Origin: an uncultured Muribaculaceae bacterium
GTDB lineage: Bacteria > Bacteroidota > Bacteroidia > Bacteroidales > Muribaculaceae
Reading direction: 5' to 3'
NCBI GenBank assembly: GCA_910583775.1
Contig: CAJTYD010000083.1
Coordinates: 1-11,240, forward strand
Length of the DNA stretch: 11,240 bases
Below, piece after piece: positions 1 through 4,471 of the stretch (the first letter of the stretch is position 1; every line of letters starts with the position of its first letter). The notes under the pieces were generated by a model. That model did not search any database and was not told the origin of the DNA. It was given only the letters and a program-made list of their open reading frames with translations. A program made the position numbers and the translations under genes.

Positions 1-105
1 CCGAAGCTGACGTCTGACGCCTTCGACCGATGGCTCGAGGTCAACCCGAAGTGGACCGGAGCGCAGACCGACGCGCTGATCGAAGCTTTTGGCGTGGAGT
101 ATTGA
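1..105 (+). CDS. C-terminal fragment of an unidentified prophage protein
   Basis: An open frame runs in from the left window edge, gives 34 residues (from PKLTSDAFDRWL to IEAFGVEY) and stops at TGA 103-105. The composition (GC-rich codons, mixed charge, one Trp-Leu-Glu helix-like stretch) matches the downstream amidase gene, and the next likely start codon lies only 19 bases after the stop. It is therefore probably the last structural or late gene before the lysis module. The fragment is too short to assign a family. The start is outside the window. Confidence 0.6.
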   Translation, partial: PKLTSDAFDRWLEVNPKWTGAQTDALIEAFGVEY

Positions 106-124
106 TTTAAAACCGAATCGAATT

Positions 125-736
125 ATGAAAATACTGATTGAAGCGGGCCACGGCAACCCGCCGCTGACGGGAATAGGCTCGAAGCAGTCGCCGGACGGAC
201 GGCTGAAGGAGTACGTCTACTGCCGGGGAATAGTCAAGGAGGTGGTGAGGCGTCTGCGCTCTGAGGGCTATGACGCCGAGAACACCGTGCCCGAAGACGG
301 AGACATCCGTCTCGGCGAACGGTGTAACCGCGTCAACGCCTGGTGCGACCGTCTCGGAGCGAGGAACGTCTGCTTTGTCTCCGTACACTGCAACGCGGCG
401 GGGTGTGGTCCGTGGATGAACGCCCGCGGATGGGAGGCGTGGACGAGCAAGGGTCAGACGCAGGGCGACAAGCTCGCCGACTGCCTCTATGACGCCGCGC
501 AGAAGTGCCTGCCGAAGGGGACGCCCATTCGCACCGACATGACGGATGGAGATCGCGACAAGGAGGGCAACCTGGCCGTGGTGCGCGGAACGAGGTGCGC
601 GGCGTGCCTGACCGAGAATCTCTTCCAGGACAACCGCGAGGACGTTGACTTCCTTCTCTCCGATGAGGGCAGGGATGCTATCGTGCGGCTCCATGTCGAG
701 GGAATAAAGGCGTATGTGGTGAAATACGGGAAATAA
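125..736 (+). CDS. N-acetylmuramoyl-L-alanine amidase (phage endolysin, Amidase_3 type)
   Basis: A predicted 203-residue zinc amidase that cuts the bond between the MurNAc lactyl group and L-Ala in peptidoglycan, here the likely lysis enzyme of the prophage. The Amidase_3 layout is visible: a first beta strand ending in AGHG (H9), a second metal ligand in RLKEY (E29), a third in SVHCNA (H88), and the catalytic glutamate in LTENLFQDN (E164). There is no signal peptide and no separate cell-wall-binding domain, so it is a compact single-domain enzyme that would need a holin or another route to the periplasm. I chose ATG 125 because it leads straight into the first strand (MKILIEAGHG). An upstream in-frame TTG at 89 would overlap the preceding gene and add 12 residues before that strand. 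The protein is rich in Cys (C33, C67, C74, C83, C89 and others), which is unusual for an exported enzyme. Confidence 0.9.
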   Translation: MKILIEAGHGNPPLTGIGSKQSPDGRLKEYVYCRGIVKEVVRRLRSEGYDAENTVPEDGDIRLGERCNRVNAWCDRLGARNVCFVSVHCNAAGCGPWMNARGWEAWTSKGQTQGDKLADCLYDAAQKCLPKGTPIRTDMTDGDRDKEGNLAVVRGTRCAACLTENLFQDNREDVDFLLSDEGRDAIVRLHVEGIKAYVVKYGK

Positions 737-806
737 GAAAAGGTGCGCTCCTACAACAGCGCACCTAATTTTGAGGAAATGTTACTCATGCAAATCCTAA
801 ATTCGA
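735..806 (-). ncRNA. Candidate short minus-strand RNA within the lysis module
   Basis: On the minus strand, TAtcTTTG (819-812) matches the Bacteroidetes -7 element. About 60 bases downstream the 741-766 hairpin is followed by a T-rich run. Together these would give a transcript of about 70 nt starting near 806. It holds a tiny frame, MSNISSKLGALL (789-751), whose stop lies in the hairpin loop. I see no good -33 element at the right distance, so the call rests on the -7 box and the terminator only. Confidence 0.3.
741..772 (+). terminator. Hairpin terminator after the amidase gene, probably bidirectional
   Basis: Nine perfect base pairs (aggtgcgct at 741-749 with agcgcacct at 758-766) close an 8-base loop. 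On the plus strand the stem is followed by aatttt. On the minus strand it is followed by ttttcttattt, which is the better U-tract. It sits 4 bases after the amidase stop and would separate the amidase transcript from the next two genes, or end a small minus-strand transcript. Confidence 0.7.
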
Positions 807-837
807 TGCCACAAAGATAGCAATTTTTTCAGAAACT

Positions 838-1320
838 ATGAGACGAAAAGAGATTAAAGACTTCATGTCAACGTTCATGGTGGCCTTCGGAGGGCTGACG
901 ATTGCATGGCTCGTGACGTGCCTTATACTTGCGTTGCTCCTGCTCTGCGGGTGTTCGCGCAAGGTCTACGTGCCTGTGGATAACGTGACGCTCGTTACCG
1001 ACACGGTCTATCAGTCGCGGCTCCGCGTTGATTCCGTCACTTTGCGCGACAGCGTGGCGGTGATACAGCGAGGTGACACCGTGACGATTACAAAATACCG
1101 CGACCGTTACCGCGTTCGAGAACGCGTAGACACGGTGTATTCTTCGGCCGTTGATTCCGTCACTGTGCGCGTTCCCTACCCGGTGGAGCGAGAGCTGACG
1201 GCGTGGGAGCGGGCGAAGATGCAGACGGGCGGCGTGGCAATCGCCCTGCTGGCCGCCGCGGCGGTGATGGGGCTGATCGCGCTGGCGGTGTGGCTGATAA
1301 AAGTTAAAAGGAGGAGATAG
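838..1320 (+). CDS. Lipoprotein with C-terminal transmembrane helix; probable unimolecular spanin
   Basis: A 160-residue protein of unrecognised named family. It begins with a charged N-terminus and a long hydrophobic stretch (about 13-36) ending in the lipobox LCGC, with C39 as the likely lipidated residue. Residues 40-120 are a beta-prone region carrying repeated Asp-Ser/Thr-Val motifs (TDTVY, VDSVT, RDSVAV, GDTVTI, VDTVY, VDSVTV). A second hydrophobic helix (about 132-154) is followed by KVKRRR at the C-terminus, so the tail should be cytoplasmic. An outer-membrane lipid anchor at one end and an inner-membrane helix at the other is the known design of u-spanins such as phage T1 gp11, which join the two membranes at the end of lysis. 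The place next to an endolysin gene agrees. M10 is an alternative start that would shorten the signal peptide. No protein similarity search was possible, so the spanin role is inference from topology and context. Confidence 0.7.
   Translation: MRRKEIKDFMSTFMVAFGGLTIAWLVTCLILALLLLCGCSRKVYVPVDNVTLVTDTVYQSRLRVDSVTLRDSVAVIQRGDTVTITKYRDRYRVRERVDTVYSSAVDSVTVRVPYPVERELTAWERAKMQTGGVAIALLAAAAVMGLIALAVWLIKVKRRR
1308..1314 (+). promoter_or_regulatory. Strong Shine-Dalgarno sequence for the downstream coiled-coil gene
   Basis: AAGGAGG ends 8 bases before ATG 1323 and also encodes part of the KRRR tail of the preceding protein. Bacteroidetes genes mostly lack such sites, so this one stands out and may reflect translational coupling or phage-specific tuning of expression. 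Confidence 0.6.
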
Positions 1321-1322
1321 TT

Positions 1323-1805
1323 ATGGAGTTCGACTGGATAAATCTCTTTCAGGTGCTGGGAGGAATCATCCTCGGAGGCGGCGGCGCGATAGGCTGGAAA
1401 GCAGCCATCCGCAAGGGCAAAGCAGAAGCGGTGATTGCTGAGCATGACGCCGACAAAGCCGAGGTGGAGAGGTTGCTATTGGAACTCGATCATCAGGAGA
1501 AGACGGTTGAGAACCTGATGCAGCTCAATACCAATCTGTCAGAGCGGCTGATGCACCTCAACGCCACCATCGACAAGCATATTGACCGCAACAGAGAACT
1601 AAGCGACAGGGCTTACAAGAGCGAGCGTCAGATTAACGACATCAACGAGCGTCTGTTGACCGCGATTGAGGAACGTGATCAAGCCCGCGCTGAGGTGGAG
1701 TATCTAAGAATGTGGCGTTGCGAATGGACGGACTGCCAAGACCCTCGTGGACGCAGACCGCCCAACGACAAGCTGAAAGGTCTTAAATACGCTCCGCCAA
1801 AGTGA
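1323..1805 (+). CDS. Membrane-anchored coiled-coil phage protein, possible holin or lysis accessory protein
   Basis: A 160-residue protein starting 2 bases after the lipoprotein gene stop. The acidic N-terminus (MEFDW) is followed by one glycine-rich membrane segment (about 6-25, with GGIILGGGGAIG), then a basic stretch and a long, charged, heptad-like helix (about 35-130). The C-terminus has a Cys pair, C133 and C138, in WRCEWTDCQDPRG, then a Pro/Lys-rich end. By the positive-inside rule the coiled coil would lie in the cytoplasm, which argues against an Rz-type i-spanin and leaves a holin, antiholin or membrane-tethered regulator. The CX4C pair could bind metal or be redox active. I do not recognise a named family, and the lysis role is inferred from operon position. 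A run of eight C follows the stop directly. Confidence 0.65.
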   Translation: MEFDWINLFQVLGGIILGGGGAIGWKAAIRKGKAEAVIAEHDADKAEVERLLLELDHQEKTVENLMQLNTNLSERLMHLNATIDKHIDRNRELSDRAYKSERQINDINERLLTAIEERDQARAEVEYLRMWRCEWTDCQDPRGRRPPNDKLKGLKYAPPK

Positions 1806-1909
1806 CCCCCCCCGATGCGGAGGAGCCGAAGAAATAATTTTGGGTTATATCATTTCGTGTTTGTTGTTATTGTTTTCTTATTTTTCATGATATGTTAGGT
1901 TAGTTCGAG

Positions 1910-1941
1910 CGCCCCGCCTGTGACAGGTAGGGCGATTTTTT
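1910..1941 (+). terminator. Rho-independent terminator closing the lysis module
   Basis: CGCCC (1910-1914) pairs with GGGCG (1930-1934), an inner stem CCTG/CAGG closes a TGA loop, and a run of T follows (1936-1941). It lies about 105 bases after the stop of the coiled-coil gene and just before the promoter of the next cassette, so it insulates the two. Confidence 0.75.
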
Positions 1942-1948
1942 CGGGAAA

Positions 1949-2002
1949 TAAAAATATTTTAAATAAAAAGTAAAATATATTTGGTCAAATTAAAAATATT
2001 TT
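1949..2002 (+). repeat. Pair of 12-bp direct repeats around a promoter, possible operator
   Basis: TAAAAATATTTT occurs at 1949-1960 and again at 1991-2002, 42 bases apart. Each copy contains the palindrome AAAATATTTT. One lies upstream of the -33 element and the other lies in the -33/-7 spacer of the promoter of the HTH gene, so they could be its binding sites. The region is very AT-rich, so chance cannot be excluded. Confidence 0.4.
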
Positions 2003-2011
2003 GTAGTTTTG
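1980..2011 (+). promoter_or_regulatory. Bacteroidetes housekeeping-type promoter of the HTH/acidic protein cassette
   Basis: TTTG (1980-1983), a 20-base spacer, and TAgtTTTG (2004-2011) match the Bacteroides primary sigma consensus closely. The expected start of transcription is near 2017, leaving a leader of about 20 bases before ATG 2038. Confidence 0.8.
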
Positions 2012-2037
2012 CATCAGAAAACTAAACCAAACAGAAT

Positions 2038-2931
2038 ATGGAAGCAACTAAAAGTTTTACCTATATCACCTCTAAGCTTTGCCAGTTCGAGAATACTTAT
2101 GGCGAGCTTTCGCTTTACACAGATGGCGAGCGCCTTTATCTCCGCACCAATGCCGGGAAGAAAAGTACTCAGGCAGTTCTGCCGATTGAAGCGAAATCAG
2201 ACCTGACTGGAATCATAAGCTCATTACGCCCTGCAAATTATATGTCGCATGACGAAGAGAGCCTTAAGCATCTTATGGAAATCCAAAACAAATATGAGGC
2301 AGAGGTTGAAAAATACGTCTCTGACGAAGACAAAGATCTCATAAAAATGATGTTGTTCTCACCGATTGCTTATAATGCCGAGTTAGAACGTAATCCCCGA
2401 ATTGTTGAATATCTGCTTTGGTATCGTGACGGAGCGGAAGCCGATTCTAATATTGTCGTCCTTGAAGAAGGGACAGCGGATGAAGTCTATGTCAACCGCA
2501 AAGCCTTGAAGCTCAAAAACAGCATCAATCGACCTTTGATGATTTCTATCCTTAATGAGCAAAGCGGAGAGATGGAACCGATGTTTCAAATATCAGCTTG
2601 CAGATTCTTCCCTCTTGACAAGAACGGCAATCCTTTAAAAGGACAGTATCTCAATGCCGACGGAATGACGTTTACAAAAGATGCGGACACAAAGTATCGG
2701 CCGAAACCCGAGAGTATGTACGATGCCTATAAGGAGCAGGTTCGCCGTAGAATCGCAAAGGTTGTCAAGCTGAAACGTATCGAGCTCGATATGACGCAGG
2801 CTCAGCTTGCCGAAAAAGCTGGTATTACCAAACAGACAGTCTGCAATATCGAGAGCGGAGACTACAACGTCTCTATAGATGTGCTTTCGGCAGTGATGGC
2901 CGTTTTAGGAATCAATCTCAATATCGAATGA
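2038..2931 (+). CDS. C-terminal XRE/HTH_3 DNA-binding protein with an unrecognised N-terminal part
   Basis: A 297-residue protein. Residues about 244-297 form a helix-turn-helix of the XRE/Cro-CI type: MTQAQLAEKAGITKQTV, then a recognition region NIESGDYNVSIDVLSAVMAVLG, the pattern seen in HTH_3 domains. The first 235 residues contain no motif I know. They start with a beta-rich segment (about 5-48), followed by a charged helical stretch (about 68-105) and mixed segments. A basic linker (VRRRIAKVVKLKR, about 231-244) leads into the HTH. An HTH at the C-terminus of a long protein differs from a normal small phage repressor. It may autoregulate through the repeats at its promoter. The gene is more AT-rich than the lysis genes and is co-transcribed with the acidic protein 18 bases downstream, in the position of prophage accessory genes. 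Alternatives are the antitoxin or regulator part of a toxin-antitoxin or defence module, but no toxin domain is evident. Confidence 0.8.
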   Translation: MEATKSFTYITSKLCQFENTYGELSLYTDGERLYLRTNAGKKSTQAVLPIEAKSDLTGIISSLRPANYMSHDEESLKHLMEIQNKYEAEVEKYVSDEDKDLIKMMLFSPIAYNAELERNPRIVEYLLWYRDGAEADSNIVVLEEGTADEVYVNRKALKLKNSINRPLMISILNEQSGEMEPMFQISACRFFPLDKNGNPLKGQYLNADGMTFTKDADTKYRPKPESMYDAYKEQVRRRIAKVVKLKRIELDMTQAQLAEKAGITKQTVCNIESGDYNVSIDVLSAVMAVLGINLNIE

Positions 2932-2949
2932 CAATAAAAATCAATAAAT

Positions 2950-3339
2950 ATGGAAGCTAAATTATTCAAGACCCGCAAACTCGCCGAGAAATACATCCGC
3001 GAGAACTACCCCGACAACGATACGGAGAAATCCGCAATCTCAAGTGATTCGCAATGGGAGGCAATAGATATGCCCGGCTACTCGTGGCAGGGAGAGACGC
3101 CAGCTTTATCCGTTATCGACAATGACGGCAACGAGATAGAGCGTGTTGGCTGGAACGAGGAAGGAACCGACAATTACGAGCTATATGTCGGCGGCAGGAA
3201 AGTTTCAGACTTCGACAACATCTTTGACGCCCGCGAGGCATACGAAAGAGCGAAAAAGTTAGAGAACGAGAAAGACGAGGACGAAGAAACGATCTTCGAC
3301 GTAAAGCTATTCTGCACCGGAGAGGACATAAGCAGATAA
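2950..3339 (+). CDS. Small, highly acidic hypothetical protein
   Basis: A 129-residue protein of unknown family. I count about 33 Asp/Glu against 17 Lys/Arg, a net charge near -16. The first 20 residues are basic and helical (KLFKTRKLAEKYIREN). The middle is aromatic-rich with several beta strands (SQWEAIDMPGYSW, RVGWNEEGTDNYELYVGG). A helix with FDAREAYERAKKLENEK (about 92-108) and an acidic run (KDEDEE) follow. There is no signal peptide or membrane segment, so it should be cytoplasmic. It follows the HTH gene by 18 bases and ends before a good terminator, so the two form one operon. Acidic small phage proteins sometimes mimic DNA or inhibit host enzymes, but nothing here proves that. Confidence 0.7.
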   Translation: MEAKLFKTRKLAEKYIRENYPDNDTEKSAISSDSQWEAIDMPGYSWQGETPALSVIDNDGNEIERVGWNEEGTDNYELYVGGRKVSDFDNIFDAREAYERAKKLENEKDEDEETIFDVKLFCTGEDISR

Positions 3340-3365
3340 GTTTTCGTTAACATATAATCATGTTT

Positions 3366-3398
3366 TATGCCCGTGGCTCATGTCGCGGGCATATTTTT
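3366..3398 (+). terminator. Rho-independent terminator of the HTH/acidic protein operon
   Basis: TATGCCCG (3366-3373) and CGGGCATA (3386-3393) form an 8-bp stem with a 12-base loop, followed by TTTTT (3394-3398). It lies 26 bases after the stop of the acidic protein gene. Confidence 0.85.
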
Positions 3399-3438
3399 GC
3401 TTATAAATCCACATTCTTGTATTTGCACTTATTAAATT

Positions 3439-3505
3439 AGCGGAACTAAAAACGGAACTAAAAACGGTCAACCAATGTCAAGCGGAACTAAAAACGGAAC
3501 TAAAA
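3439..3505. repeat. Two 25-bp direct repeats, each built of two 12-bp units
   Basis: The unit CGGAACTAAAAA (the last copy ends AAAAT) starts at 3441, 3453, 3483 and 3495. The two pairs, each preceded by AG, form identical 25-bp blocks at 3439-3463 and 3481-3505, 42 bases apart. TAGCGGAA at 3438-3445 has its inverse TTCCGCTA at 3520-3527, framing the block. One plus-strand frame through it reads SGTKNGTK twice and ends MLTVYFR-stop at 3528, but a stop at 3433 closes it upstream, so I do not call a gene. Its place between prophage cargo and a tRNA gene suggests integrase arm sites or an attachment-site remnant. Confidence 0.7.
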
Positions 3506-3548
3506 TGCTTACCGTATATTTCCGCTAAATTCTTCTCAATTCCACATT

Positions 3549-3583
3549 AAAAAACTGAGAGTAAATGACTTTTACCCTCAGTT
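3549..3583 (-). terminator. Terminator of the tRNA-Ala gene
   Basis: Read on the minus strand, AACTGAG (3583-3577) pairs with CTCAGTT (3559-3553), with the stem extended past one mismatch by GTAAA/TTTAC, and is followed by six T (3554-3549). It starts about 35 bases after the tRNA 3' end. Confidence 0.75.
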
Positions 3584-3617
3584 ACCTTTATTTTCCTCTT
3601 ATTTCCTGTTTTTGTTG

Positions 3618-3691
3618 TGGAGCATACGAGACTCGAACTCGTCACCTCTTGACTGCCAGTCAAACGCTCTAGCCAGATGAGCTAATGCCCC
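3618..3691 (-). tRNA. tRNA-Ala, anticodon GGC
   Basis: A 74-base cloverleaf. The acceptor arm GGGGCAT/ATGCTCC contains the G3-U70 pair that defines alanine tRNAs, with discriminator A at 3618. The D stem is GCTC/GAGC, and the anticodon stem TTTGA/TCAAG encloses the loop CTGGCAG, giving anticodon GGC. The T arm carries GTTCGAGTC. The CCA end is not encoded, as is common in Bacteroidetes. The 3' end of the gene faces the prophage-like region, the usual geometry for a tRNA used as an attachment site. Confidence 0.95.
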
Positions 3692-3702
3692 TTTTCTGAC
3701 TG

Positions 3703-3733
3703 CAAAGTTATTAATTATTTTGGAATTTCCAAA
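3703..3733 (-). promoter_or_regulatory. Promoter of tRNA-Ala, with an overlapping 15-bp palindrome
   Basis: On the minus strand TTTG (3733-3730), 19 bases, then TAacTTTG (3710-3703) match the Bacteroidetes primary promoter. Transcription would start about 6 bases before the tRNA. The -33 element is embedded in a perfect 15-base palindrome, TTTGGAA-T-TTCCAAA (3719-3733). Confidence 0.8.
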
Positions 3734-3780
3734 GAGTTGTGGGATTCTTATGAAATTTTTTTATAATATTGCGTGGTTGC

Positions 3781-3806
3781 TGAAACTCTTTTTCGGTTTC
3801 TTCGTC
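3781..3806 (+). promoter_or_regulatory. ECF-type promoter upstream of the sigma factor gene
   Basis: TGAAAC (3781-3786), a 16-base spacer, and CGTC (3803-3806) have the sequence and spacing classical for extracytoplasmic-function sigma promoters, and unlike the TTTG/TAnnTTTG form used elsewhere in the window. The predicted start near 3813 lies about 20 bases before ATG 3833. The sigma factor encoded next probably drives its own gene. Confidence 0.65.
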
Positions 3807-3832
3807 TAATAAAATGTAAATTTTAAAAGAAA

Positions 3833-4471
3833 ATGATTTTAACGATAAATACATATCAAAGGGAATTCGGTCTTGTCTTTTTTCGAAACGGACTCCTGAA
3901 ATCCTTTTTCTTCTGGCTTAAACGACTTTTTTACCAGAATGCTGTAGACGCGGAGGCGAGCTTCGGCCGGATGCCGGCAGCAGCCTCGAGTGAGAAGTTC
4001 TTCCTGGAAATCGTGGAACGTAATTCGGAACTGATTTCACGGATCTGTCGTTCGTTTGCAGGGAAAGATTCGGAGTTTGAAGACCTGAAGCAGGATGTCT
4101 TGCTCAATATCTGGAAAGGCATCAATGATTTCAGGCATGAGGCAAATATCAGGACCTGGATCTACAGGATTGCTCTGAACACCTGCGTCTCGACATACCG
4201 AAGACAGTCTAAACGAGGCGTGACAGTCGGAATTGACACTGCCTATTCCTTGTCATCGGCGGATTCGGAAACATGGGAGGATGTCCAGTGGCTCGCCAAG
4301 ATGGTTTCATCACTTTCTCCCATGGACCATTCGATCATCATGATGTGGCTCGATGATCTTGCATACGAGGAAATAGCGGAAGTCATGGGAATGAACCGAA
4401 ACACGGTGGCCACGAGGGTGAGAAGAATCAAGATGCATCTCAAGCATATTTATGAAACTAAACGAATATAA
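3833..4471 (+). CDS. ECF-family RNA polymerase sigma factor
   Basis: With ATG 3833 the protein has 212 residues. Region 2 spans about 60-128 (ELISRICRSFAGKDSEFEDLKQDVLLNIWKG-type core, then FRHEANIRTWIYRIALNTC for promoter melting and -10 recognition). Region 4 spans about 153-209, with the HTH LAYEEIAEVMGMNRNTVATRVRR for -35 recognition. This is the two-domain ECF layout. Family members usually have 160-190 residues, and an internal ATG at 3971 (M47) gives 166. The extra 46 residues are hydrophobic and basic (LVFFRNGLLKSFFFWLKRLFY), odd for a sigma factor. They could be a membrane-associating extension or a wrong start. The position of the ECF promoter fits the longer form but does not exclude the shorter. 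The gene overlaps the next by 20 bases, so the two are probably coupled. The stimulus is unknown. Confidence 0.92.
   Translation: MILTINTYQREFGLVFFRNGLLKSFFFWLKRLFYQNAVDAEASFGRMPAAASSEKFFLEIVERNSELISRICRSFAGKDSEFEDLKQDVLLNIWKGINDFRHEANIRTWIYRIALNTCVSTYRRQSKRGVTVGIDTAYSLSSADSETWEDVQWLAKMVSSLSPMDHSIIMMWLDDLAYEEIAEVMGMNRNTVATRVRRIKMHLKHIYETKRI

Noticed and set aside
107..694. Minus-strand open frame of 195 codons opposite the amidase
   Set aside because: It is a shadow caused by high GC content. The amidase frame contains all four active-site motifs.
1806..1813. Run of eight C as a phase-variation tract
   Set aside because: It lies after the stop codon in every reading of the main frame, so changes in its length would not switch the gene. 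Only the possible -1 tail is kept as a weak finding.
2009..2206. 65-codon frame overlapping the start of the HTH gene
   Set aside because: It begins inside the promoter -7 element and runs in another frame of a well-supported gene.
3439..3505. Repeat block as a CRISPR array
   Set aside because: There are only two 25-bp repeats with a 17-base gap, each repeat is an internal duplication, and there is no cas gene.
3436..3528. Short frame reading SGTKNGTK repeats and ending MLTVYFR as a small gene
   Set aside because: A stop at 3433 closes the frame upstream, the only ATG leaves 17 codons, and the repeats themselves explain the peptide pattern.
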